Origin: Calendula officinalis
Lineage: Eukaryota > Streptophyta > Magnoliopsida > Asterales > Asteraceae
Direction: 5' to 3'
Length of the DNA: 64,000 nt
Assembly: GCA_963853835.1 (NCBI GenBank)
Contig: OY970828.1
Coordinates: forward strand, 62,488,861 to 62,552,860
This document shows, in pieces, positions 53,051 to 64,000 of this stretch. Below the pieces are notes generated by a model. It ran no database searches and had not been told where the DNA came from. It was given only the letters and a program-made list of their open reading frames with translations. The position numbers and the translations under genes were made by a program. How positions within the stretch are numbered: position 1 is the first letter of the stretch; each line of letters begins with the position of its first letter.

Positions 53051-54683
53051 TTTGTCTAGTCTCAAGGGAAAAATCCTAGTCATTGGATCAAGATGGTCAA
53101 GATCAAATCCCCCACCTACAGACACCTACAGCCACCGCCGGAAGCCGCCTCCGGCCACCGCCCGCCGCCACCGACCACCTCCGATCGCCGTTGTCCGCCG
53201 CCATGTGCTTGACGTTATGAAACACATGTGCTTCACCACACAGAAAAAAAAATCAAAACAAGTGACGAACATATCATTATGAAGCACATGTGCTTCATAA
53301 AGCCAAGCACATGTGTTTTTGTTCTTGAACACATGTAACTTACAAACAAGCCATTTGTGTTTGAATCACGAAGCACGTGTGCTTGACGTTATGAAACACA
53401 TGTGTTTCACTACACAAGAAAAAAAATCAAAACAAGTGACGAACATATCATTATGAAGCACATGTGCTTCATAAAGCCAAGCACATGTGTTTTTGTTCCT
53501 GAACACATGTAACTTACAAGCAAGTCATTTGTGTTTGAATCACGAAGCACATGTGTTTGACGTTATGAAACACATGTGCTTCACTAACAAGAAAAAAAAT
53601 CAAAACAATTGACGAACATATCATTATGAAGCACATGTGTTTCATAAAACCAAGCACATGTGTTTTTGTTCCTGAACACATGTAACTTACAAAGCAAGTC
53701 ATTTGTGTTTGAATCACGAAGCACATGTGCTTGACGTTATGAAACACATGTGCTTCACTAACAAGAAAAAAATTCAAAACAAGTGACGAACATATCATTA
53801 TGAAGCACATGTGCTTCATAAATCCAAGCACATGTGTTTTTGTTGTTGAACACATGTAACTTACAAGCAAGTCATTTGTGTTTGAATCACGAAGCACATG
53901 TGCTTGACTTTATGAAACACATGTGCTTCACTGCACAAGAAAAAAAAATCAAAACAAGTGACGAACATATCATTATTAAGCACATGTGCTTGTTTTTGTT
54001 CCTGAACACATGTAACTTACAAGCAAGTCATTTGTGTTTGAATCACGAAGCACATGTGTTTGACGTTATGAAACACATGTGCTTCACTAACAAGAAAAAA
54101 AATCAAAACAATTGACAAACGTATCATTATGAAGCACATGTGCTTCATAAAGCCAAGCACATGTGTTTTTGTTCCTGAACACATGTAACTTACAAAGCAA
54201 GTCATTTGTGTTTGAATCACGAAGCACATGTGCTTGACGTTATGAAACACATGTGCTTCGTACACAAGAAAAAAAAATCAAAACAAGTGACGAACATATC
54301 ATTATGAAGCACATGTGCTTCATAAAGCCAAACACATGTGTTTTTGTTCCTGAACACATGTAACTTACAAGCAAGTCATTTGTCTTTGAATCACGAAACA
54401 CATGTGCTTGACGTTATGAAACACATGTGCTTCATTACTTGAAACACATGTGCTTGGATGTACATATACACTCCTTTATTTTCAAATCACATGTGTTTCA
54501 AACACATGTGCTTCCAGTCACGACCACCACCACCGGTCACCGCCGGCGGCCACCTCCGGCCGCCGTCTCCGGCCGCCGGAGAAGCATATGTGTTTGTAGT
54601 GGTGGTGGTGGTTTGAATCTTGATCTTGACCATTGATTTTTCTTGATCCTAGGGCTAATAATTATCCCTTAGGACTAGACAAA
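53051..54683. mobile_element. Inverted-repeat element of unknown class filled with a satellite
   Basis: The ends TTTGTCTAGTCTCAAGGG and (inverted) TTTGTCTAGTCCTAAGGG are followed on both arms by GGATCAAGA..GGTCAAGATCAA and then GCCGCCGG-rich sequence. The centre is the 174-bp array at 53200-54440. No clear target duplication was found, so the superfamily is open. Confidence 0.6.
53200..54440. repeat. 174-bp tandem satellite rich in GCACATGTGC palindromes (7 units)
   Basis: The anchor word ATCATTATGAAGC recurs with its ATCATTAT ending at 53280, 53454, 53627, 53801, 53976, 54130 and 54305: spacings of 174, 173, 174, 175, 154 and 175. Each unit holds about six CACATGTG-type palindromes (E-box CACATG inside), an ATCACGAAGCACATGTG block and an A-run. 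The period of 174 is a multiple of three, which creates long open frames by chance. Confidence 0.9.
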
Positions 54684-54945
54684 ATTAATGAACTACCTTG
54701 AACATTTCACGTTTAGCATAATGTGACTAGCTTTACATCATACTAAAATACCGCGACCCGATCCAAATCTAGAAGAATGCAATTATCCAAGAGCGACGAT
54801 GATTTATCAAGTAGTCACTTCGAGGTATGTGAACGTTACATTCTATTACACAAATTGGCATGCCTATTTATATGAAGCCTAAACCTCAATGGTAACACAC
54901 ATTTGATCTCTCTCTAAACTCACTACTCTCTTAAAAACCCGATGT
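54684..54945. other. Intergenic, nothing recognised
   Basis: Short AT-rich spacer between the satellite element and a MITE. Confidence 0.4.
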
Positions 54946-54948
54946 TAA

Positions 54949-55212
54949 GAGCAACTCTAATGCAAGTTATTTACCTTTTATGTAGGTCATTTGATGTAGG
55001 TCATTTGAAGGTTTAACCTTTCTAGCAAAAAACGTTTGCTTCAAAATCTTTTAATTTTATAATTTTATTTTCAAGACACAAAAAAAACTTCATCAAAATT
55101 ATATGCATTAGAGCAAAAACTTTTTTAAAAGCTTATTTACCAATATTGAGTGAAAAGTCTAGTTGAAAATTTTTAACAAGTCATTGCAAAAACTTATACA
55201 TTAGAGATGCTC
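54949..55212. mobile_element. Tourist-like MITE, 264 bp
   Basis: The ends GAGCAACTCTAATGCA and (inverted) GAGCATCTCTAATGTA are flanked by TAA (54946-54948 and 55213-55215). Confidence 0.7.
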
Positions 55213-55705
55213 TAAGGGATCTCGAGGGGTCCGACCCGAAGGTGCCAAAATTCGTAAGAGAATTGCCACATAAATAGTTTAGCTACATAAATTCGTTGGA
55301 TTGTTTAGACCCTAATTGTTTTTGTTAATAGATATTGTCTCGCTCTTTACATTTAATTTTTTAATGTAACTTTCTTTTTCAAATTTTAATTTTGTATTAT
55401 AACTGTTTATTATAAACGGTACATAATCTCGTATATAAACGCTAAGGCTAGTGGGTATGGGCACCACATGTGGTGGTGCCCTTTTCCGCCACATCAGCGC
55501 CACCTCATACACCACACCACCACCACACCACATCATTTGGTGGAAATACCCACCACACCACACCACACCATTTTATTTTCCATCTCATCATTTCTTTTCC
55601 ATTTATTTTTTAAACATAATATTAAACTTCCATTAAAATTAAAATAACAATACATTAAAATAAAAATACAAATACTTAAAATTAAAAATACTTAAAATAA
55701 AAAAA

Positions 55706-58700
55706 CTACAATCCTAAATCGCTCATGGCTTTTCGAGCCCTTTCCTTTGCGGCTAGGAAATGTTGAAGATCTTCTTGCGGTATGCCTGGCGGCGGTTGCA
55801 TACTCAAAATATTCAAATTATTGATCATTCTTTGTTCGGTTGCAAGCGCCCTATCTCTTTCTTTTTTCTCCCTCTCTTGCTGACGTCGTTCTTGTTCCAG
55901 TTGAACTTGTTGACGACGCATCTCTACGCGCTCTTTCTGTAACACCGCATTTTTTTTTAAAATATCCAATTAAGCATTAACTAAGGTTACGGAAGCTTAC
56001 GGTTAGTTCCTAGTTATGTTAAGTTTACAAAATCATGGTCCCACAAACATTACAACCAAAAGTTAGTTAAAAGACGGTATTACTAAACACGGCTCATTTA
56101 ACAAAATAACAATTTAAGCATGGTCAAACTCCCGTCCAAGCCCGACCCGTTCAAGCCATCCAACCTGAAATGTGTCGATAAGGGAGGGATTAGCACAAAA
56201 GCTAAGTGAATGAATTCCTAAGGCTACTAATTACACTAATCACTTAAACATGGAAGTTATAAACATCTCCGGTTGGGTAATCACTTAATTGAGAGGATCG
56301 GCGGCTTTGCGGGCCTTAAACCATGGTCGGCCAAAACCACGGTAACCGATAGCGTTTTGTATCCAACACCCCGGGCAACTCCCTCCCCTTAACCATGTAA
56401 CGCATACAGGTAAGGTCGGATACCCTATTAGTCGATACACTGTGCCCAGCCGTTATCCATCCGACACTGACCTCGTCCCGATTGTGCACATAGTCATGTA
56501 TGGTATTCCCTAACACTAGGCATACATAACAAGTAGACTAGCTACGAAAAAACACATCGAAATACGTCACGAAAGAGTTCCCAATCGCGAACTCAAGTTC
56601 ACGATCGCGAACTAGAGTTCGCGTCGGGAACTCCGAACGTGAACTACTTCGCGACCATCGACCAACTTAGCTGGAGCCACTTCACGAACGCGAAGTGGAG
56701 TTCGCGCCGTGAACTCTCCATGTCTGGTAATTCCTGCGATTTTTCACCAAAATGACAATACCAAATAAAATAACCGAAACCCGAGTTGTAGGTCGAATCC
56801 ACTCACCTTTCAACTTCCGATTCCTTAACTCAGTGAGCTAGTATCACTGAGTATCCTTCCCGGTTCCTGTCAACAATATACCGAGTTAGTGATAATCCAC
56901 CGAATTGTCAAAATCAACAATTTCAACAACCAACCACACAAGACTCATAAAATGCACATTTTATGACATTTACAACTAACACAAATCCTTCATCAATACA
57001 ATTGACCATTTTGACCATTTATCAAGTATTCACAACTAGTTGACCCAAACGGGCCAAAAATCCGAACATGATCCTAAATCTTCCACATTTCCATCAACTA
57101 GCAATTAATTTTTAAACTAGCAATTCACAATCATTTAACAATTCCATCAAGATCATAACCATCACAATTCCAAGTATGATACTACTATGATCACTAGTTA
57201 ATCATTTTGACCCAAACACCAACTAGATCAATTCACACACTCAACTACACTAAGTTTTCACCAACCATAACTTACCAATCATGATTTCTCAACCTAATAA
57301 ACAATTCTATCCAACCAAAACTCAAGAAATCCAAGATTCATCAAAACCCACCTTCAACTTCCACCATTAATGGAGGTTGAAGGTGATTTTCACTAAATCT
57401 CGTTTTCTTCCTACAATCAACCATACAAATGATGTAAAAGCTTGCATAAACACATTATACAACATCCATAACAAGATTCATCCACAAATCATCAAGCTAC
57501 ATAAACCCTAGTTCAAGTTCAAGCTCAAGAACGACATCAACAAGTGAAGGAGAAAGAGTAACTTACTTCTAGACTTCTTCTACACAAACTCTAGTGTGAA
57601 ATTCGGATTCAAGCAAGAGATTGACCACAAAATAGCAAGAACAAGCAAGAGAAAGAGATGGAGGTTCTTGATGAGGAAGCAATGGAATAGTATGGATAAT
57701 GTTTGAAAAATGAAGTGTAAAACAAAAGAGAGGGTTTCTCCTCTCTCTCCCAATCCGGCCAACACAAGGGGGTGGGACCCCTTTGTGGCTTTTGTTTTTA
57801 CTTTAACAGTATACGTCTGAAAAGTCCCTTTCGTAAATAATTTATTTAAAATAGTAAACGGACTCCTATTTTAGAAACGAAAACCTTTCCGGAAACGATA
57901 TTTAACAAGGAATCCAAAGATATAAAAATCACGTTTTCATTCCAAATATATCACAAGTCGGGTATTTTAACCCCTTGGTTAAAATACCGCAAAAGGCAGC
58001 AGGCTAATTAAATTAACTAAGCATTTAATCAGGAAATCATTTAATAAGATACCTTAAGGTCAATAACTACTAGGCCGGGTTTTGGGATGTTACACTTTCG
58101 TTGCCTCAAAGTGCTCGTTTAATCGTTTTTGAATGTCTTCCCTATGCTTGCTCTTCGCTTCCTTTTCCGCCGCATGCCTACCCGCTCGTTTAGCCTTGTC
58201 TCTTCCAATTGGTCATTCAAGAGGAGTTGGGGTTTCATCAATGTCGTCGAATAGGTCATCGGGAAATTCATCGTCCCCTGCATTAAGGTCGACACGAGAA
58301 CGACCATCAGAAACGTCAACCGATTGTGAACTTTTTGAGCGCTTCGATTGTTGTTGATCTTTAGTAATTGTGCCGATCCATTTTGGATCCTCTTTTAAAA
58401 TCAACCAATGTCGATCTAGCTCAAAAGCATGGCCATTTTTTTCAACTTTGTATTGTTTCTTGGCGGCCTCCAAACATCAAACGCGGCCATTCCGCTACTT
58501 CTTTCCGACGAGAGTTTGTTGTATATACCATTGAATTTTGTAACCTTGTTGTTTATGTCACGCCATTTGCTACTAAGACTGTTGTCTTTTCGGTATGGCG
58601 GGACTCCCATGAAGGTATGAAATTTAGAAAGAATGGCTTCCCAATAGTTTTTAATTCTCATGCCATTCACGTCCTTCTCGTTTTTAGAAGTCGCACACCA

Positions 58701-59123
58701 AGCTCGGCACAACGCAAGTTCCTCCTTCTTCGTCCATGGAATTTGTGTGTCTTCTTCCACATCTTCTCCCCCAACTTCTTCAACAACCTCTTTTTCTTTC
58801 CTTTTCCCTTTCCCTTTCCCTTTCTCCTTTCGCTTGCTCCCCCCCGCTTGTCATTCTCGTGTTTGGGCTTGTTGATGAATTTGTTGTTGTTGAAAATATT
58901 GGCCGGTGGGTGCAAATTCGGATACATTTTGTGAATATTGGGGTTGTTGAAATTGAGGGAGTTGAAATTGAGGTGCGGTTTGTGGATAATATTGTGGAGG
59001 TGGGACAACACCGGAACTTAGGATGTTGACATACGGCTCATAGCTACCAAATCCTAGGTTCGGTGGTATATTTTGTTGTGAAGGTTGGTTGGGTGTTTGT
59101 GGAGGATTGTTGTGTGGATCCAT
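55706..59123 (-). pseudogene. Broken Myb/SANT-like ORF1 gene (Harbinger)
   Basis: Starts at 59123 (MDPHNNPPQTPNQ) with a Gln/Pro/Tyr-rich N-terminus, then a Lys-rich stretch, a SANT-like domain (IPWTKKEELALCRAWCATSK ... FHTFMG), the block ELDRHWLILKEDPKWI, and a C-terminal NAM-associated-type coiled coil (IGRDKAKRAGRHAAEKEAK). Lesions: TGA at 58851, a one-base deletion near 58463 that shifts VWEAAK-like sequence, TGA at 58213, and a solo LTR at 55938-58094. Ignoring the LTR and one copy of its duplication, the frame runs without a break from NEHFEATK into ERVEMRRQQVQLEQERR and ends SDLGL at 55706. Same family as 17792-19168 but dead. Confidence 0.8.
55938..58094 (-). mobile_element. Solo LTR (2157 bp), Tekay/Del-type Gypsy-like
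   Basis: Plus-strand ends TGTAACACCGCATTT and GGGATGTTACA, with a perfect 5-bp duplication CTTTC (55933-55937 and 58095-58099). The minus-strand start TGTAACATCCCAAAACCCGG and the nearby GGTATTTTAACC resemble chromovirus (Tekay/Del) LTRs. There is no internal region, so it is a product of LTR-LTR recombination. It contains GTTCGCG/CGCGAAC palindromes at 56570-56720. Confidence 0.85.
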
Positions 59124-59205
59124 TGTAAGTAGAGAGGTATGAAGATAGGAGTTTGTAGAGAGTAAAATGAGTTAATTGTGTGTGTAAAATGAGTGAAAGT
59201 GTGTA

Positions 59206-59214
59206 ATATATATA
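59206..59214 (-). promoter_or_regulatory. TATA-like box of the broken Harbinger ORF1 gene
   Basis: TATATATAT on the minus strand, about 85 bp before the start codon, followed by CACTCATTT (59195-59187), the same arrangement as in the intact element. Confidence 0.5.
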
Positions 59215-59269
59215 GGTAAATAATTTAAAAAAAAAAGTTTTTTTTTTTAATTGTAACGGCTATATAGCC

Positions 59270-59823
59270 TAGGGGTGTTGATCGGGTATAACTTTCGGGT
59301 ATCGGGTAATTCGGGTCGGGTAGCTCGGGTTTTTTCAAATATAAAAATATTCAATACCCAAACCAAATTAAAATCGGGTATTTGGGTATGGGTAGTTCGG
59401 GTAATGGGTCGGTTACGGGTATATCCACTACTACCCGAGAATTTGTACACTTGTATTGCTGGTGACCACAATGATTATATTCGATCTTAATATATCATAT
59501 TTGAATGCAATTTTACCAAACTCCAACTGACATGAGAATCTATCATTGACTTTTAGATGAAATTCATGGACTACAAACTTAACGATCGTATTTTATTTAT
59601 AAGACTATAAAATATTACCTTAAAAAAATTCCTTTTAATAAAATTCGGTTATTCGGGTATACCCGCCAACTTAAAATATTACCTTATACCCGATCCATAT
59701 TATTTCCGGGTTACCCGATACCCAAATGTTTCTACCCGATACCCGAACTACCCGACCCGATCTACCCGAATACAAAACGAGTCGGGCGGGTAGGGCGGGT
59801 TTTGGTTATTTTCGACAGCCTTA
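59270..59823. mobile_element. hAT MITE, 554 bp
   Basis: Starts TAGGGGTGTTGATCGGGTAT and ends TTCGACAGCCTTA, with a perfect 8-bp duplication ATATAGCC (59262-59269 and 59824-59831). It is inserted in the 5' region of the broken ORF1 gene, upstream of its TATA box. Confidence 0.85.
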
Positions 59824-60019
59824 ATATAGCCGTTGTCCAACGGCTATCTCGATAAAAAAGCAACAATCCACGCCCGTTGCCGAGCGTTGTCCGTGCCACT
59901 CTCCACCCACGCCGCACCCCAACGCCGTTGGGGGGCGGTGTTCGCTTCTCTCGCCACGCCGTGGCTTGTCCACATCAGCTCCCACGCCGGTGAGCGTGGA
60001 CCCATACCGGCAAGCCTAA

Positions 60020-60362
60020 TAGTTCAAATAACCAACATTTTGGGTAGATTTCTCATTGCCTGAAATCAATCATTACGGTTTTCAGTTTGATCATAGGACA
60101 TGCTATGGTAGAATATAAAAAGTCGGTACAAATAAGAGAATAAAGTCAAACTTGTATTTTAAATTAAGAACAAAGTCAAACTTTGGTTGTTATTGCGTGT
60201 GGACGGAGGGAGGGAAATATAAAGATAATCAATGCCCACGTAACTATATTCAAATCCCCAAAACCTGAAGGACCATTTTGCAATTAACCATAAAAATAGC
60301 ACATTTCATTTTCTAATTAAGGGTAAAACCAAAACCTTCGAATGATCATACAACACTCAACA
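60020..60362 (+). promoter_or_regulatory. Upstream region of the Mpv17-like gene
   Basis: The promoter and 5' UTR should lie here. It includes a partial Stowaway-like GGACGGAGGGAG at about 60200. No TATA box could be chosen with confidence. Confidence 0.35.
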
Positions 60363-62539
60363 ATGGCTTCCGTGAACAGTTATGTCTTTTTAACCTACAA
60401 TTTCTTTCCACCAACAACACCCATTTCATCCTTAATCCCCTTCTCATTATCTTCATCCAAATTCTTGACCCAATCAAGAAACAATCATAAACTATACCCC
60501 ATAACCAGATCAGTCGCAAAGGACAAAGACGTGGTTACGGAAACAATCAGTGCTTCGAACCTTAAACAAAATGAAGAAAATGGAAGTGAATTGGAGGGTG
60601 GAGATACGGAATTTGATGTTAGAAACGGGATTGAAGGAATCGATGGGTTAATGAGTAAAGCAATTAATGCTTCAATTGTTCTTGGTGTTGGTACACTTGC
60701 AGTCACTAGGCTGCTCACCATTGATCACGAGTATTGGCATGTGAGTTTTCATTTCTATTTCCTTATTATGTTAGTTGGTGTGTGAAATTTCCCACCTCCC
60801 TTTGATTTGGGGATAATTAGTTATTATTTGGACTTGGTGAATTGTTATCACAATTAGCAATGTTTTGGGTTGGTGAGTGAGAAAAATTAAATCTGACTTG
60901 TTTATATAAATGAGAACATGTTAACATGAACATGACCCATATAACTCTTCAATTAAATATGTTCAACAGGTTAGCAGTTTGAATGAGTCAAACATGTTAG
61001 ACTTTTTAAATGTGTATGCTGAAGTATATCTATTTTTTAAATTAAACTATAAACTTTTGAAGTATAAATATATATGTATTTTTAAACATGTTTCAATTAT
61101 TAATCGGGTTGTCGGGTAACCTATTTAAATTATCATCAACCTGAACTTAACACCTTAACAAAAAGGGTCAATTCGGGTTTCGCAATCATATAATTATTGG
61201 AATGTATTTATACATGATATAGGGATGGACACTTTATGAGATACTTAGATATGCTCCCGAACACAATTGGATTGCTTATGAAGAAGCCCTTAAACAGAAT
61301 CCCGTATTTGCAAAAATGGTGATAAGTGGTGTTGTTTATTCTTTGGGCGATTGGATTGCACAAGTAAGTTTTTTACTTTTTGCAAGTTTTGATTTTTATT
61401 ACTTTATTTGAAGGTTTTAATTTAATTGTTTATGAATGAATTTTGCAGTGTTATGAAGGAAAGCCGTTATTTGAGTTTGATAGGACTCGATTGTTTCGAT
61501 CAGGTCTCGTTGGATTCACTCTTCATGGATCTCTTTCTCATTATTATTATCAATTGTGTGAGGTAATCATTCCCGTCTTCTTTTTAACTTATTGACTTTT
61601 TGAAAAGTCAATAATATATAATTCAAACAAGTTAGATAAGTTTTTAAATGTTTTTAACTTTTACAATTCTTTATTAAAAGACGGACATTTTATAATCTGT
61701 TTGACCCATTATCCAACGCATCTGACCGGCAATATACCAGCCCATTCGACCCTCAATGTTAAACTTTGATTGATCATATTTGTGTCTAAATCATTTTTGA
61801 TGTTTTTTCTAGGCTCTCATTCCTTCAAAAGATTGGTGGGTAGTTCCTGCAAAAATTGCGTTTGACCAAACAGTATGGTCAGCAGTGTGGAACAGCATCT
61901 ATTTTTTAGTTTTGGGATTATTACGCTTCGAGTCCCCGGAGAATATTTTCAATGAACTCAAAACGACATTTTTACCACTGTTAACGGTAAGAAACCCTTT
62001 TTTTTCTGTTTACACTTTTTCCATCATAATTAACAATTAAATAGTATTATACACATAATCGTGTTAAATGCTCTTTTGTCTTGTCCCTTTTTTCTAAAAA
62101 TGGGATCAGAGAATTAGTGGTGACAATTTAAATTCATTTATATGAAAACAAGTAAATTCAAATTGCGTTTTTTATTTCTTCTCTAGCGGTCAAAGGGGTA
62201 AGTTATATAAAAGAAATGAGACTAATATTTTATTAATAGGCTGGATGGAAATTATGGCCATTTGCACACCTAATAACATACGGTGTGATTCCTGTTGAGC
62301 AAAGACTTCTTTGGGTCGATTGTGTGGAGCTTGTATGGGTAACAATACTCTCTACGTACGTATTTTCTTATCAAATTTGTAATCATGAATCATTCAGTTG
62401 TAACGTACAACTACACAATGCACAAATCCTCATGATTTTACTTCACTTTTTTTTCAGATATTCCAATGAGAAATCAGAAGCACGGATTTCAGATACAAGA
62501 TCAGGTGTCGACTCGACCTCTTCTTCAGAGAAACAGTAG
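60363..62539 (+). CDS. Mpv17/PMP22 family membrane protein, plastid-type (6 exons)
   Basis: Exons 60363-60740, 61223-61363, 61449-61562, 61813-61986, 62240-62355 and 62458-62539 join in phase to 1005 nt (334 residues) with GT..AG junctions. The N-terminal ~60 residues are Ser/Thr-rich and poor in acids, fitting a chloroplast transit peptide. A membrane segment SKAINASIVLGVGTLAV follows. The Mpv17 domain starts about residue 138 (EEALKQNPVFAKMVISGVVY, LGDWIAQ) and carries the signature WKLWPFAHLITYGVIP at about 272-287 with an Arg two residues on (EQRLLW). Mpv17/PMP22 proteins are small multispanning proteins of organelle membranes with channel-like or unknown roles. An upstream in-frame ATG at 60342 exists, but CAACAATGGCT at 60363 has the better start context. 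Intact. Confidence 0.9.
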
Positions 62540-62854
62540 TTAATTAATATATATATATGTTGTATTTGTTAATAGTCGCAAAGGGTAATCATGTTATAGG
62601 ATGTGTTTGGGCAAAACTAGATGGTAGCTTCAAGATGTAAGGTGGAAGCTACAATTTTTATATGTACAAGGTGTTTGGTAGATTAGTTGTAGCCATAAAT
62701 TAAGAGTGTAAAATAACATTAAAGGACAAAATAAACTCTTTTTTAAATGGTTGTCTATAGGCCTATAGCTGGACTTGAACTCATTACCTTTAGGCTATGT
62801 GCAATACTTAATACAAAACATCAATATCAATAAGCTACGAGCTTTGGGTCAGAC
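62540..62854. other. 3' flank of the Mpv17-like gene with MITE-like fragment
   Basis: A TGTGTTTGGGCAAAACTAGA stretch at about 62600-62700 resembles one arm of a Harbinger-like MITE. No second arm was found. Confidence 0.35.
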
Positions 62855-64000
62855 TAGGGGTGGCAATTCATGTCAGGTTCGGATTCGCATGCTGGCGGGT
62901 CAGAAACGTTCAACCTGAAACCGATCTGTTTATATAAACGGGTCAGATATCTTGTTTACCTTCAACCCGAACCTGACTCATATAACGCGTTTAATTAAAT
63001 GAGTTAAACATGTTAGCATGTCAAACATGTTAAACGGGTCAAACAGGTCAAAATGTTGTTATTATTCCACAAATTCATAACAAAATACCAAAACACCAAA
63101 TTTGTAATTAGCCATTTCAGTTTTCATCTAACTATTACCTACGTTTGAACTAGAAACGATAAAGTAAGTATAGATATACATATATTTGTAAATATATTTT
63201 AATAATAAAATGGTTTGGCGGGTCGATCCATTTATATTTTCATTGACCTGAACCTAACCCATTAATAAACGGGTCAATTAAGTCGACCCGAGACTGATCC
63301 AAAACTTTTTAACCTCAACCCATGTAAACGAACCGAACGTTCAACGAATCGTTCATGAATCGTGCATCGGGAGTTCGTTTATGTTCGTTCTTTTAGTTAA
63401 ACAAACGAACACGAACAATATTTTGTGTTCGTTTAGTAAACAAACGAACACGAACAAAGGCCCGTTCGTTCGTTTACGTTCGTGAACATTCGTTCGTGTT
63501 TGTTTGCTTACGTTCGTTTGTTAGTGTTCGTGTTCGTTTATCCTTGAATTGAATAAAAAAATATTATATAATATTGATTAATTATAATTAAAATAAAAAA
63601 ATGTAAATGTATAAAGCCTTTAGGTTTAGACTTTCTTGCTCAATTCATTTAGAAACTCACAACCCTAGATCTCCATAACGTGTTTAGAATTAACAATCTT
63701 GGATGGTTCATGTTCTCAGTTGTGCAACTTATTATTCGGATATCCTTAAGGTGGTTTTGGAAATGGTAGAAATATACTTTTTGCACTTAATTCGTTTGTG
63801 TTTATTTATGTTCGTTTATGTTCGTTACCTTTGTTCGCGAACCGTTTATGAACATTAAATTTTCTTAAGAAATGAACACAAACATAAAATTCCGTTCGAA
63901 AAGCGTTCACAAACACATTTTTTCAACGAACACCAACAAGCCCCGTTCGTGTTCGTTTGATTCGTTTACAAGCCTGCGAACATGTTTATTTTCATGTCGG
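62855..64000. mobile_element. hAT-like TAGGGGTGGC repeat, continuing to the window edge
   Basis: Starts TAGGGGTGGCAATTCATGTC and carries GACCCGTTTAT-type words to about 63310, then is interrupted by another hAT-like foldback. It probably resumes at 63976 and leaves the window. Confidence 0.45.
63321..63975. mobile_element. hAT-like foldback repeat of GTTCGTTT units
   Basis: The ends TGTAAACGAACCGAACGTTC and ..GATTCGTTTACAAGCCT are in inverted orientation, and the interior is packed with TTCGTTTGTT/AAACGAACAC words. Same family as 11522-12024. It sits inside the TAGGGGTGGC repeat. Confidence 0.6.

Larger units (their letters stand above)
55446..60016 (-). mobile_element. Second PIF/Harbinger-type ORF1 element, decayed and twice invaded (4571 bp)
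   Basis: The ends GGCTAGTGGGTATGGGCAC and (inverted) GGCTTGCCGGTATGGGTCC are flanked by TAA (55443-55445 and 60017-60019). It contains a broken Myb/SANT gene on the minus strand, a 2157-bp solo LTR and a 554-bp hAT MITE. Subtracting these and their duplications leaves about 1.85 kb, close to the 2.1-kb intact relative at 17371-19494. No DDE transposase. Confidence 0.8.

Noticed and set aside
53514..54265. Open frames of 82-127 codons in the palindrome satellite (KHMCF-type repeats)
   Set aside because: They arise because the 174-bp period is a multiple of three and the unit lacks stops in some frames. Both strands and several frames are open, and no domain is seen.
53200..54440. Possible CRISPR-like array
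   Set aside because: The units are contiguous 174-bp satellite copies with no unique spacers, and the DNA is plant nuclear.

Overview
This window is eudicot plant nuclear DNA, most likely from an Asteraceae genome. It is AT-rich, its host genes are intron-rich with GT..AG junctions, and the spaces between genes are full of nested transposable elements. The family assignment is inferred from the style of the long copia element and its extra 3' ORF, which resemble sequences I know from daisy-family genomes. No prokaryotic, organellar or CRISPR signal was seen.

Host genes. Four host genes can be assembled. (1) A SCAMP-like secretory carrier membrane protein on the minus strand, 12 coding exons between 12908 and 6049, 310 residues. 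(2) A mitochondrial lipoyl synthase (LIP1 type) on the plus strand, 4 exons from 19688 to 22514, 372 residues. (3) A single-exon gene for a disordered protein starting MGCC, predicted to be acylated, at 24334-25233. (4) A plastid-type Mpv17/PMP22 membrane protein, 6 exons from 60363 to 62539, 334 residues. Smaller unrecognised gene fragments lie inside a Helitron (42810-46785) and at 49790-51110.

Mobile DNA, left to right. 1-2967: LTR and leader of one LTR retrotransposon, inserted into a truncated Ale/Retrofit-like copia element (2968-4574). 5133-5680: GC-rich repeat with a Stowaway MITE inside. 6365-12349: MITEs sitting in SCAMP introns. 14883-17265: hAT and Harbinger MITEs. 17371-19494: Harbinger-type element carrying only an intact Myb/SANT ORF1 gene and ending 193 bp before the LIP1 start codon. 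27052-28435: Pack-MULE carrying an NF-YB gene. 30035-40730: 10.7-kb Sirevirus-like copia with 492-bp LTRs, inserted into a SINE. 42810-46785: Helitron with captured exons, itself hit by a hAT MITE. 51303-52856: hAT-type repeat hit by a Harbinger element. 53051-54683: inverted-repeat element filled with a 174-bp palindrome-rich satellite. 55446-60016: a second Harbinger ORF1 element, decayed and hit by a solo LTR and a hAT MITE. 62855-64000: nested hAT-like repeats.

The most unusual signals are these. A short motif (CAGTAGTAA/CAGTACTAA) occurs more than 30 times through the copia LTRs, spacers and coding DNA, in both orientations and several reading frames. An NF-YB histone-fold gene has been captured between MULE inverted repeats with a perfect 9-bp target duplication. 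Two Harbinger-type elements carry a Myb-like gene but no DDE transposase. A satellite of GCACATGTGC palindromes sits inside an inverted-repeat element. All boundaries and divergences were read by eye.
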